Positions 37,025-50,244 of a stretch of DNA of 64,000 bases are shown piece by piece. The notes beneath the pieces were generated by a model. The model was given only the letters and a program-made list of their open reading frames with translations. It had not been told where the DNA came from and did not search any database. Within the stretch, counting starts at the first letter, position 1, and every line of letters starts with the position of its first letter. Source of the stretch: Taeniopygia guttata (taxonomy: Eukaryota; Chordata; Aves; Passeriformes; Estrildidae). Location of the stretch: assembly GCF_048771995.1 (NCBI RefSeq), contig NC_133026.1, forward strand, positions 120,051,501 to 120,115,500, read 5' to 3'. A program made the translations under genes and the position numbers.

Positions 37025-37445
37025 TTTCCCGGGCGATGTCCCACACAGCGATGTTCTGTATCAGGATGTCCTGCACAGCAGGAAATATGTCCCACACTGC
37101 GGGAACAATGTCCCACACTACAGGGACTTGCACAGTGATGGCCTTCAATGACCTCCTCATGGCAGGTCCTCTAAGTGAAGGCCCTTACAGCAATGTCCCC
37201 CTCAGCAGTGCCCCACACTCAGTGACCCCCCCCAGCAATGCCTGGTGATGTTCCTCCCGCAGAGCCATGTCCTGCGCAGCAGCAGTGTCCCATGCAGTGA
37301 TGAGCCACAGAGCAGTGTCCTCCACAGTGGTGTCACACAGCCGTGTCCTGCACAGGACTGATCTGCATGTCCCAGCCAGCAGTGTCCTGTACAGCTGTGA
37401 ACGGCCCAGCCATACCGTGTACAGCAGTGACTGATGTCACAGTGA
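37025..37445. repeat. Decayed minisatellite upstream of SBSPON
   Basis: Roughly 15-30 base degenerate units recur over about 420 bases with cores like AGCAGTGTCC, TGTCCTGCACAG and ATGTCCCACAC. The copies vary in length and are badly drifted. On either strand this creates low-complexity open frames that are not genes. Confidence 0.65.
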
Positions 37446-40400
37446 CCCCCCAAAGCTGTCCCAGAGCATCCCCAGCCATCTCCACACAGCCCCGTGGGTG
37501 GGAACAACAAGATGCCACTAGCCATGGTTTATTGGTACTGGCACTTTCTCATTTCAGGGCATGACTTACACAGCCTTTGCATGTGTTACGTTTTTCATTT
37601 TTGTTCTTTCTTTCTTACTTTTTTTTTTTTTTTTAATATCTGTTTCCAGAACAAACAAAAGAAGCTATACTTGCAGGTGCACAAGAAAAGCTAGGTGGAT
37701 TCTCAAGTAACTTCTTAGTAACAAGAGGTTTGGATTCTGGTTTTCAGTTCACTTGAGTGCTAAGAGGTTTTCAGTACTAATGGAACCTGATAATTTTAGC
37801 CAAAAGTCAAATCCCAAAAGTAAGTAGTGAGGTGACTGCAAAAATATGTTAGCTTTGCACACTTCAATTTGCAGATAGCTACTAAAGCAAGAGACATCTG
37901 GTCTCCCAAAGCTGCCTACAAGGGGAGGTAACAGTTTATTATATTATCTACTACATGTGGGTACTTCAACCCCCTGAGACAGCTCAGGCCAGACAGAGTT
38001 TAATTTCTTCTAGCCATCAAAGATTACTGTTAAAATGTTGTTTAAATCCCTGAGGATTGGGTCTGATCTGTTATCCAGTGTGCCACTAATGAATTTACTG
38101 GCATTCTGCCAGCCTAAAACTTGTACCCCTGAATAGCAAATGTTGGGGGAGTTCCTGGGGTGGGTGAGAGGAGAACAAGACTCCAGCCTGCCTTGGTAAA
38201 AGCAGTGTGAGAGAAGGAATGCCTCTTTATGTTTTCCTTTCCTTTATTGTATTCCTGTGCTTCACCTGAAAGGCAAAATATTAGCAAAGAGTAGTAGAAA
38301 CTACCTTTGTAGGTGGATAAATCATGTGCAGATGATTTATGCTGAAAGGATGAGCCAATAAAACTTGGATGAGCCCAGAACAGGTCAAAGAGGGGCTTTC
38401 TCTTAGTGGATATGTTTACAGAAAAAACAAGAAAATATGTCTGCAATAGTCTAGTAAAAGAAAACAGAATACAAATGAAAAATGTTATAATTTCTACTGG
38501 ACATAGTAAAGCAGATTCTTCAGAGCAACCAGGAAAAAAAAATCTTAATTGATGAAGAGAACAAGCTCACCCAGTTTGTTCCAGTAAATACTTTGGGGTT
38601 TTTTTCTTTTAGTTAATTCCTTTCTATTAGGAGTAGCACTAGGTAACTAAGAAGGACAAAGAAACACAGTGATGTACTCTCGGCAATGACTCAGCATAGA
38701 AACCCTCACAGGCTATTCCATCAAAATAGGCAGAGATTTCTTTCCAGTGTGACATGAGATGGTGCACAGAAAGTAGGTGTTGCAAAGTACCTGTTGTTGG
38801 TTATCATTTTGTCGTGCAAATAACTTTACAAGAAAAGCAGAGATTTAAAATGCACATCTAGGTAAGCTTAGGGAACATGCAGAGTCCTTGTTCTTTCTTG
38901 TAAGCCACAGAGGAGCATTGCATGGAGCAGAGGTCATCAGGCATCTGTTCCACATGTGCACTTCATGCCAAAATACTTCTTAATCCCAGAGGTGAGCAGA
39001 AATCTAAGGACTGTATTGTAGTCCTCTCAAAAACAGGTGTTGTTGCTGGCTCTGAGATTTTAAAAAGCATGATCGAGCTCAAGTTGTCAGCCATTTTTTT
39101 TCTCCATTTCTGCCCTATTTTACCTTTGGAATCTCTAAATTCAGATTCCCAAACTAGAACATGTAACTGCAGTATAACATGGCAAGAGGGGAAAAGAAAT
39201 CAAGACTGTGAACACTTCTTTTCAACTAATTTTTCAAACATGTATATGACTCCAGTGAGTTTTATTCCATTGTTTTATTTCCAACCCAAGTGTTCCCATT
39301 GCCTTACATGGAGTTCTCCCTGGTTTAAAATACCACAAATACAAAATGAGCCAAGTGTGTTCCAACAGTAAATTAGAATGAGAACTGATCTCTGTTATTT
39401 ACCATGCTTACCAGTAGTATTATTTACTATGATTGTTTATGCTTTCTCTATATAAAGAATGTAAAGCAGAGCCAAGCTTTTACTCTCCATCCATTCTTGT
39501 GGCACATATCTACCCAGAATATACTGAAAGCACCTGCAAGTGGGAAAAGCTTCAGACTAGGTACAAAATCTATGTTTGATACTAAAACACCTTTCTTATT
39601 TTTTCAAGTTGAACTTACAACTGCAGTGATTCTGAGTACCTGATGTAAGGTCTATTCAACTCAACTTCAAAGTCTTTTTTCAAATATATTATCTGTCAGC
39701 CAGCAGCATTCCACATGACCACACCTCCTCACAAGCAAACTCTCTGGAAGGTCCAAACTTGCACAAATAGAGCTAATTCTTTGCTGCTAGGAGGTTAATC
39801 CAATGGCATCAAACTGAGGGGACTTCAAAAATCCCGCAGGGCATTTATTTTTCTTTCAGACTCATGTTTGCACACAGCTTTTATTATTTGAGAGAAATAC
39901 CCCTCTGAAACCAACCTGCTTGTGTTTTTTATTGAGACAACATGGTGACTGATGTAAGTACAAAGGCTACAGGCTGTCTCTATCCTACACAGGGCCATGC
40001 TTCCCAAGAGCCCCACAGTCAGCTACAACTTGATTTGTTATATGAGGCCCTTGTTCCCCTTGTTCTGGAAAAGTAGACTTTCTCCTGATAAGAAATAATC
40101 CCTGCTAAGGTGGATAACCAAATCATGGTGTTTACTAGTGTAGCTGACAGCTTAAAGCTATAGCAACATTTTGTATGTAAGAGAAATGAGGAGTATTTTT
40201 TTCTTCGCTAATGATCAACCAGTATAGAAACACAGTAGAGGATACATGAAAGAGAGTTTCTATAGTTCCATGGCCCATGATGTTATACAGAAAGCATGAT
40301 GTTGTTTCAATGACTATCTTGAGCTGTTCTCCATTGAATCACCCGTAAGAGAGGCGGCTGAATGCCTGGCTCAGGGGGGCATTTGAGGGAGGTCATTTGC

Positions 40401-43269
40401 TGTGCATCCACTTTGCCTTGGCTGTTCTGTCAGGTACAAGCCTGTCATGGGTCATGGGAGATGCACTGGCTTACTGCATCTCAATTACAACCATTGATTT
40501 TGGTTGGAGTTGGTAATGATGCACAAAATTGCTTGAATTTGAGAAGTTAATGGAAATACAGAAGAACTATCTATCAGGACATTTTTAGCTGATTTTTAAA
40601 GGCCTTCATCCTCCCTGTAAGTTATTGAAGAAATGTCCAAGTAGTGTGGTGAACAGAGAGCTGCTGTTGAACTTCCATGCAGAAAAAATCAGGAAAATCT
40701 GTGTGTCCAGCCTAAGCATGTAAGGACTGGAAGACATCCTTGTTCTGTCTTTTCCCCTGAATTTCTTATTTTCAAATTCAGGGAGTCAAAAGGAAGTGGA
40801 GCACCTGAGCCAGCATGAGGAAGGGGAGGTAACCCAGGGCAGAATGGGCAAAAGGCTGCAGGGCTGTCTCCACCAGCAACAGTTAAAGATGACACTGGCT
40901 CAGCTGGTGCACATAGTAGAACATGCCCCTTGCTCTATCAGTTTACAACTACATCTCCTGTCTGAATTAACAGCCTCTGGCTTATGGAATAGTAGTATTG
41001 CATTAATAAGTACATTTTCTTATGTTAATTTTTATTTCATCTTAATTCTAAGTGCTGTATAATCTAGAAGTGTTACTGATGTTCCAATTTTCATTTGTTT
41101 TAGTAATTTTGAGAAAAATATTCCCCCAGGGGTCACTCACAAGGGAACATGCTGAGTACCTGGCTCTATCTGAAGAACCAGTGATGTGTTTATCAGCTCC
41201 TGATCCTGGAAAGTCAGCCTGTTATTCAGACAATCTGTTCTGGCTCTTCAGGCCAAATAAGACACTCATGCTTTCAAAGGCTTTGCTGAGATGTGAAGGC
41301 ATCTATTCATACTGTGCAAGGAACACAGTTCACTTGACTCCTGCTTGTTAGCTATCTTCCTGCGGGGTTCCAGGTAGTTTTACATTTTAAAGGCACACGA
41401 TCAGCCAGAGTAAGAGAGGGCGGCAATTTAACACTTTCCAAAACAGACCTGCCTCTTACCAAATAAGCATCCCAGGATGTTATTCCACACACTTTCCTGT
41501 TCCCCCTGCTTCGGGGTTATTTTCTTTAGTATTTACAGACCTCCTCTTTTCTGCAATCATGACTAAATAAATTATTTTCCTTCCTGATGTAAGAATAGTT
41601 ATTACCATTTTAAAGACAGGATAAAAAGATACTGAGATTAGGGCACCTATCCAGCAAAACACTTAAGCACTTGCATAACCCAAGGCACATAGTAACACCA
41701 CCATAGGACTGTTCACTTGTTCCAGGTTGTGCAATCTTGAAGGATTTACTGAGCTGGGGCCTCCCGGTGTGCCGCAGGGCTTCGAGGCTCAGCTCCCTCT
41801 CTCTGAGCTTCATGCTGCAGCCACCAGCCTCTCTGTGCACTGCCTCTGAGCAGCCACGTTATTCTGCCAGATCTAGAGCAAACATTAGCCGTGATTTGCA
41901 CCCAGTCAGCTCCTTTTTTGTCAGCATATAAAGCCAAAGAAATTAACAGCTCATCCTCAAATTCACTATTAAAATTCATGCAAAACAGCTAAGACTGTTT
42001 ATTTCTCATTAAATCCAGATCAGATTTTCCCTGTGGTTTAAAACTATAATCAGTATTAGTATAGTCCAAAACTCAGTCAGTTCCTTTCTTTTTTTCTTTC
42101 TCATTTATCACACCCAGTAGCAAAGATTCTTCATCTTGGAGTTATTGGATGATTTTGATGATGGTGCAGATGATTTTGCAGAGAAGAATGCAGCTCCCAC
42201 TCTCTCAGCTGATGAGCATGCTCTGCTAACAGGAATAAACACACATTTCTGTCAATGGAGAAAGCAGAAATAACTATGAGTTTATGAAATTAGGGCACTG
42301 AACTGTTGAGAGAAAGAGTAATTTTTTTCTTATCATAATCACACTTTTGAGAACCTCTGCCAATCTTTCCACTGGACTGATGAAAAGATGAATTCTGCTG
42401 ACTTGAGTATTTTGAAAGTAAATGATGATTCTGGTGTACACTGGCTGGCAGAGGGAACTGTTTATATAATTCTGGGCTTGCTAATAACCCTCTTCATAGT
42501 TAGAAATGGTGCCAGGAAAGCTGCTGGCTATGTAAAAATGCTCTTCCATTTCCTTGCCTTTATTGTTTTCTGTCACAGCTTGGTTTTTTTTAATTAGTAC
42601 GTGAACTATTTTTAGTGTCTGGAGACAGAAATGTATTGTTCAGACTAAAATGAAGTTAGGTACCATGAAAATATTTTCAGGGAGAAATATTTGGAGCCAG
42701 TTTATCTTTGGCTGTGTGCAGTGAAAGTTTGCCTGCTCAGTCCAATTAGTTACAGCCATGTCACTTCACGTAAGTGAATGTAGTTGTGTCAGTGCACAGG
42801 GCAGATTTTGTCTCTCAAGCTGCAGAAGAGTACTCTAAACCACACACAACTAGAATCTGTAACATCTAGATAATTCTGAATTATTTTCCATACAAATTTC
42901 ATGCATATCTTGTTGAACGAATTAAACTTCTCAGTCAGATGATGACTTTGGCAAATGTGATGTTTGATAAGGCACCTCTTTGTAACTCATCTAATCAGCT
43001 GTAAGAGATTCTAAAGTCCTTCCAGTGTAGACAGACTATAGCTGCACTGAGATCTACCCTTATGTGTCCACACACCTGTGTGCACCAGGCAGGTAAAAGT
43101 GCAGCAAGCATTTGTGACCCATTAATTCAGCCTGGAAGAAATAGAAAATACCCCTTCATATGCAACAGTCTCAGCTGAGAGACAAAATGTGAAGCCCAGC
43201 CATATCAGTTCCATTCAGAATTTCAAATCAAGCTCAGTCTTTACCATTTTCTTCATGGTTGCCCAAAAC

Positions 43270-43339
43270 CCCTCATCACATTACAGGAATGTAATGGTTG
43301 ACACTAGTCAACCATTACATTCCTGTAATGTGATGAGGG
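43270..43339. repeat. Near-perfect 70-bp inverted repeat (32-bp arms, 6-base loop)
   Basis: Left arm 43270-43301 (CCCTCATCACATTACAGGAA and on) is the exact reverse complement of right arm 43308-43339, with loop CACTAG. Each arm contains its own small palindrome (CATTACA GGAA TGTAATG). No gene or known repeat is seen around it. Confidence 0.97.
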
Positions 43340-46035
43340 CTCCATTACCAGGGTAGAGCTTCTCTGTGTGGAAGTATTATCCATAATGGGAATCAGAGGA
43401 GAAATCCACAGGAAATTAAGAGTTCGTCCAAAGAACCAAGTGCCTCCTATACTCCAAATACTACTGCATTCTTTGATTTGGCCTAATTAAAAAGAAGCAT
43501 ATCTATTTACCAAAAAGACCAAAAAAATCTACCGAAATAAGTCACTCCAATGTACCGACTTGCATTTTTTAAAAGATAGCTATTACTCATGTTGTTAAAC
43601 ACTCCTGTGAAAGTTTATCCAGCATTAGGGTGACCAGAAAAGCAAGACATGTCAAATTTAGAGCCTGTCCTAGCTGCATATATAAAATGGGTCCTGATAG
43701 TATTTTCATTAAAAGAAACCCAGAATTTGAGAAAGAGAACAAAATAATATCTCCCGTCATCTGTCATCAGTGCAATGCAGGCTTTTAACACATCACCGGA
43801 TAATTCTCTTGCAGTTAAAGTAGCTCTATTTGCAAGTAGCAAGCATTTTCAACATTTTCCAAGCTGAGTCCCTAAAATATCCCATTAGTTGCACTGACCT
43901 GTGCAGAAAGAGCTTTAGTTTAGAGACCAGAAATAATGGACAAATCACCAGATCCTACAATAATCCCAGTAGTTGTGTTTTCATGTGTCCAGCTGTGTTT
44001 TCAGCCTCCCATCCTTGGATCCTACCTGCAGGATAACTATCAAACCCGCTGTAATACAGTGGTGACTTTCAGCCAAAATGGGACAGGGCTGCATGGAGAG
44101 AGAAGAGAGGGCAAGGGGATGAGCTTCAGAGCTTGGCTTGGCTGGAGTAACTGCTTTAGATCTGCCACAGCCAACTCTGGTCATTCAATACCACAGGATT
44201 GGAGTATCCTCTTCTGCCTGAAAGTACCAGGGCCAGAACCTGAAGTCCTCAGGGATGTGTAGGTGCCTCAGTAGTAGAGAGAAGCTCAGAAATAATGCAG
44301 TTAGTCCTATTGTTACCACTTTTTTCTTGTGTTCAAACCTGTCTTGATAACAATAGCTTTTCACTAAGCTGCCACAGAACCACAATACATGCATGTGGTA
44401 AAAAATGAGCCTCATCAGCCAAAAAAAAACAGTTAACCTTGCAGGCTTGCATCAAGAGGAAGATCTAGTGAAGGAAGATCCCTCCATTACCATCAATATT
44501 TCAAGGCTTCCTTCAGGAAATTCCCTCAAGGACACCTTGGGACTGCATTGCCCACTGAATTGCCCCATGCCACCTTCTCCACTTGGCTGCTTCTGTCTGT
44601 GGCATGTCCAGGCACTGTCTCAACAGCCATGGGCACTCACTGCCCCTGCAGCGCCTGGTGGGTTTGTGACATGTGGGCAATTCAGCTGGAGGCAGCCAGC
44701 TGGCTTGGGAAAAAATTTCTGCAGAGGCCCTGAATGACTTTTCAGCTGGTAGACTCCCATCCCCTTCTTTAAGGGCTGTCCTTGAAGAGGTAAGAGGCCT
44801 CTCCTGGACTCACGGGGGAATGCATGTGAAGGCCTGAGAGTGGCTTACCTCACTGAGAGGACTATTCCATGCTTCTTTCTTTTGGGCTATATCCTTATTT
44901 ATAGAAACACTAACTTGGAGTGCAGGCAGGGGCAGTGATCACAGAATCAAAAGTCCCTCCTGCCACAATGTAAATATTCTTGAGTGCTTTGCAGCTCCAC
45001 TCACAAAATCCCATGCGTTGCTTTAAAGACAAATAATGTAATATTTAAATAAGAGGTCAATCCCAAATCTGAGCTGGCATCACTCCATGTAATTTACATG
45101 GAAATATGTTATTTTACACAGAGATCTGCCTTTTCATGTTTTGCCTAATTCACAAGCTCAGAAATTTTTTGAGTGCTCTGCATTTCATAAAATATCTTTT
45201 AAATAATCTGGGTTTCTTCCTGATGTGTAATACCTGCATGTGCTCTCCTTTTTTTCAAAAGCCTTTTTCAAATTAAAGTGATTTGGAGGAGCCTTCTTCC
45301 CAAATAGCAGCAGGCTGAGATGAGGACGTGAAAGCGTCAAATGGGGACAAAGAGTGAGAAGTAATCTTTTTCTACTGAGGTGTTGAATTTGGCTCTGAAC
45401 TCAGGATGGGTTCATGTATTTTTGCTCTTACTTCAGTAATAACAGCATCGAACCTGGCCTGGTGTAGATGCGTCCTGGGTACATCTTTGTCACCTAAAAT
45501 GGAGACTACTCAGAATGTACAGATGATTCATAAAACATTGAACAGTGCTTAAGAGCACAAATAGTTTATGCAGCCTGAGCCAAACTCTTCCCAAGACAAA
45601 TTTATTATTGTGCCATTTTTGAAACTTTTATTCTTTATATCGCACTCCAGCAGGTTCCAATTTGGATGCAAACATGTGACAATTCATTTCCTTCAATGAT
45701 ACTCCAGATGAATTCTAAGATGATAGCAACTGACTCCTGGACTCTCCCTGCTTATCAGGAGAGTCTGGACTTAGTTACTACCACTGCATAGTTGGAAGAA
45801 GACAGAGCTGATCAATGTGGCTAGGCTTTACATTCTGCTGAGGTGAGTGAATGGCAAGGGCAGGTAGAGCACTCAATTCAAGAGGAGTCAGCTCAGCCTT
45901 TGCCTGTAGCAGATGAAGCAGAACAGCCAGCGCCTACAAGTGTGAGGGCTTTTCCCACCAGGGAAACCCACTTATCCATGGCCCTGAATTTATCTCAGTA
46001 TCTCTTAGTTTAAATGTACATGTCAGACATGTAAC

Positions 46036-46078
46036 TGAATAATATATAAAAAGCTTAAATTGAATAATATATAAAAAG
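46036..46078. repeat. 18-bp direct repeat
   Basis: TGAATAATATATAAAAAG at 46036-46053 recurs exactly at 46061-46078. A simple local duplication. Confidence 0.9.
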
Positions 46079-49000
46079 GTTGTTAACTTTAGAGCTACAT
46101 TGTGTCTTGATTTGTTTGTATCTTTCTCTTAAATGTCTGATTTTGCTATCTAGCTTGAATGTGTGAGTACTACAGTTGTATTTCTGTCTCACTCTGGATT
46201 CCAATATTGGCTTAGCTACAAAGCAGAGGTCTCTAGGGCAGAGGATGCCTGCAATTAGGCCTCTCTGTCTGAAACATGTTTATCAATTCTTTGTACAATT
46301 ATATGTACATTAATTTGATTATAGACCAGCAGAGCATGTCTACAAATTTGATGTTGAAATTTTTTACATAATTTTTGTGTTCAGCTAAAACTAAATTCCT
46401 TGGAGAGCAAAACTAGATATACTGCACTTAGTGCACAGAGAAGCTTAAATCTCAGAAAGCAGAGCAATTTCTTTTCTCAAGGGATCGCATTCCAGCTTCA
46501 TCTACCACTCATGAAACTCAGAGAACTGTCCTCCTGCCAACTGAGTGTATATCAATACAGAATGGGCCACCAGCAATCTGGTAGTGAATTTAAATTAAAT
46601 TGAAAAAATAAAATTTTTATGCTTTTATACACTTAAACTTTATTAGCTCCAATGAGAATATCGTGTAGATACTCTTTGGCGTGACTTTTGAAGATTCTGA
46701 ACACCTACATTAACCAGGCTACCCATTCATAACTATTCTTTCTGGCAGACAACATCAGTCTTGGAGAGATCTTTTAGTTCATCCAAAACAATCAAAAATA
46801 CTGCAATCACTCATGGAAAAAAAAGAAATCCCTACACCCATTTTGAATGCCTTCAGTTTTGCAGCATTAGTAAAATGTTTGACAGCACCAAGTGTTTAAT
46901 CTACAAAGGGATTATAGCTATCTCCACAGCATGCACATATTATTAATGTTAATGGGAACTGCACCTCCAAGACTCACCCTAAAAGGTGGGCTGTAAATTG
47001 CATCCCAGTAGGATAATTAGAAGTCTGGTAGAAATGCAGCAAGTTCCAACAAACATTTTCTCCCAGGGTAAGTGATCAGAGTATTTGGAATTGAAAAATA
47101 TAATTATCTGTTTGCTTGAGAAAGATAGTGCATCAGTTTAACAAACAAGATCACACACAACAGCTTTTTCCTACTTGGGTATAATTTTAGTTGGTAAATT
47201 TTGTTGTATGTTTCTTAGCTTACTTGTTTTTTCCTTCATTTCTGTAATCCTACTTGACCTGGAGTTCAACACTGGGCTATGTTTGTAATCATTATTGTAT
47301 CAGGATTGCCAATTCTCATTTCTATTTCTCACATGCTAACTACTGGGAAAGATTATCAAAACTCTTATCAGAATTATGTATTTTTTCTCCCTTATCTATT
47401 TTTTCTCATGTTTAACAGAAAACCATGTTTCATGACTGGATGTAATTTCTGGGATAGAATATGTCAAAATTAACTATCTTCTAAAATTATAGGGGCATCA
47501 GCTGATAAGTACAAAACTGATCTGTCTCATTTTCATATTCTGCAAAGACTGATGATGAAGGTAAAGCTAGGAATGAAATCAAAATAATCATCTAATAGCC
47601 ATGAGGTCCAAATTACACTGTCAGAAGGAAATAGCCTAGAGCCTCCAGACTGTTTGCAATGTCCCATATGTTATGCAGTTTGGAGATGACAGTGTTTGCC
47701 CATGGGGACAAGTAAGTTGTGGGAATGGTTTTCCTAATCCACAGAGGTTTTAAAGTTTCTGGGAACCATTATAGGTCTTAACACATTTTCTGTTGATCTA
47801 AGATGTTCATACAGAGACTCAGAGCTTATCCAGTAACTTTTGAATCTCCATCACTGACATCAAGAGATTTCAGACTTAGTCACTACCATTGCCTTTTTTT
47901 GGCCTCAGAGAAAAAAAATCTCCCAGCACATTCTTGTGTGTGCATGTTTAAATGTGTGCATGAGATGAGTTCTTTAGCACAGGATATAAAATGCTTCAAA
48001 CAAAATGGGACTTGAATGTTTATGGGGAAAAGAAGATCAGTTCAGAACTTTGGAAGTTATGCCACAGGCAGCATATGATTGTGCTGCAAAACACAAGGCT
48101 TTAAACAAATTTTGCTGCAGTTTTTCTAGAGATTAAAAAACCCCGTTTCTTAAAGTGGATATTTTCAGCAAGCATTTCTGCAAAATTTTAAAGGGAAAGA
48201 AAGACTGTTTCTTTGTTTTGTTACTTGGTTTCTTGACTTCTGTACAATCAATTCACATTCTCTTTAAAACTTTCTTGATAAAACAAGTAGTGATCACTTT
48301 CCATAAACAGATGTTTATTTGTTTACAGAAAAGAACTTATTGTACACAAAGCCCAAATGAATCACTTGTACTAATCTATTGAAATCAGCAGGCACTCAGT
48401 GAGGCATTGAATCAAAAAAGATTATAAAAATGGCATTCAACTTCTTTATACATCATCAGATTTAAAAGTGTAAGCCAAATACTGCCCTGCATAGCTCAGT
48501 TAAAGCAGTGGGATTAAATGGATGCCCTGAATGAGTAATACATTGGCTCTGTGGAGGACACAGAGAACTCACAGCACAAGGCAATCCCAATTTCTACTTG
48601 TGCCTTAAGGCAAGGAGACAGCTTGGTTGTTAATAGGAGTGAATTATTATTAAATAAAACTAAAATGAAAAATGAAATCTGCCAACTAGCAGCGAACCTC
48701 AGGTCTATAGTGTTGCTGCAGCAGCACAGTGTCAGGGAAAGAATTCTGCAACAGCTGATGCAGTGTTGGATAGACTGAAGAGCCTGAAATCTGACTAAAA
48801 AGGAAACTATGTGGCTCCCTGGAGTGATTTGTCAAGCTTCATCACATTTTGGGTGGCTCTACAGGATTTCTATGCCAGGGAGAATACTGTAAATGGCTTT
48901 TTTCTGTCAGTCAGTCCAAGTTAACAAGGAGTTTTATGCATGTTGCAACCATCTATGCAAATGTTTACACAGTCTTCGTGTCGGTGTGAGTTACTGAAGT

Positions 49001-49334
49001 ACCTACTTACTATTTTGACCTCAAGGTGAAGTGACCTGCAACACATCCTCACCTTCAAAAGAATACAGGCAAAAACTACCAGCACTTTTACTCATGGACC
49101 CAGACATCATCCTCCAGCTCTGCACAGCACTGGTGTTCCCACTGCTATCACCCAACAAGTGACCCAAATGACCTCACAGCCCTGGGAGCCATCTTCTTCA
49201 TGTCTCTGGTGCCACCTGTCCCTCCAGCATCCAGACCAAAACATGTGCTGCCCTTCTTCTTTGGCTCCAAGGCTTCATGCAATCCCTTCTTTTTCTGGAC
49301 TGAATCGCTGGGGAAGAACAGACACATTCTTCAC

Positions 49335-49492
49335 TGTCAGAGTGGTAAAACACTGGAAGTGATTGTCCAAAGAGGCTGCGGTGTCACCACCATCTTTGGA
49401 AATACACAAAATTTGTTTGGACAAGACCACAGGCAACCTGATGTAACTTTGAAGTTGGCCATGCTTTGGGCTAGATCTCTGAATGCCCTGTT
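49335..49492 (+). mobile_element. Old CR1 LINE 3' fragment
   Basis: GTAAAACACTGGAAGTGATTG, CCAAAGAGGCTGCGGTGTC, TCTTTGGAAATACACAAAAT and CAGGCAACCTGATGTAACTT follow the CR1 consensus order (single hit per motif, many substitutions). The terminal repeat-like tail is missing or unrecognisable, so this looks like an old copy. Confidence 0.7.
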
Positions 49493-50208
49493 AGACTAGT
49501 ATTACTTTATATTTTTCAATACAGCTCTCTTCTTAATGAAATCAATGCATGTCTGTAGTGGTAGGAATTGAGGAGTATCCATTTCACAGCTTGTGAAGCA
49601 TTAGTGACCTTGACTATATTCTCTGTTTCAGAGTCATCAGAACTCAGTCAAAAGAATGGTGTTTACATGTTGCTTAGCCTTGCACACTACAAACTGAGGG
49701 TTACAGAGAGTAAAATGGAGATATTTGGACTTCACCCACATTGCTCCTTTGGACTGCCAACTGTGTGAAGAGAAACAGGCAAAGCAGGGAGACAGGAGCC
49801 TGCTATCCAGTGAAAAAGGACAGAAACTACAGATACACCATATTTCCTTTCCATGTTCTCTAGGTAAGTATTAAGTTAACAAAGGGTTTGTCTTAGAAGG
49901 GATTTCAATTGCTCAGTTGTTATCAAGTGTATGATTTCTTTCTGATGAGAAAAAACCTAGTTATTTTCCCTCTGGTACTGTGTCTTTGGTTGCTCACATC
50001 AAAGAGTTGTATATCTGGACTTGACAAGTCGCTTACAGTATACGGTTAATTTGACTTCACTGCACACATTTTGTTCCTGGCAAAGAGGCAAAGTAAAAAA
50101 CACAGCACTACTCATTAGGCATTTGCTTGCACTAATAAATCAATGCCCTCATGTCTTCCACCAAAGACTGTCATGTTGTATTGTAGAATTTTTGTCATCC
50201 TTAATTTT

Positions 50209-50244
50209 TTTGTTTGTTTGTTTGTTTGTTTGTTTGCTTGTTTG
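50209..50244. repeat. (TTTG)9 microsatellite
   Basis: Nine tetranucleotide units, the eighth being CTTG. Confidence 0.95.

Larger units (their letters stand above)
37500..49334. other. Gene-free intergenic stretch
   Basis: Apart from the 43270 inverted repeat and the 46036 duplication I see no gene. The longest open frame (38922-39371, + strand) has no recognisable domain, signal peptide or coding-like composition. Confidence 0.5.

Noticed and set aside
36144-37248. Several long open frames (up to ~320 residues) on both strands
   Set aside because: They are Pro/Arg/Gly-rich, overlap each other on all frames, and arise from the CpG island and minisatellites. Only the SBSPON exon 1 frame shows domain homology. 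The upstream in-frame Met at 37116 reads through the decayed repeat and gives no signal peptide.
38922-39371. 149-residue open frame in the intergenic region
   Set aside because: No recognisable family, irregular composition, AT-rich chance frame with no promoter-like sequence.
45084-45102. Small palindrome TCCATGTAA T TTACATGGA
   Set aside because: Nine-base arms in AT-rich DNA are expected by chance in a window of this size.
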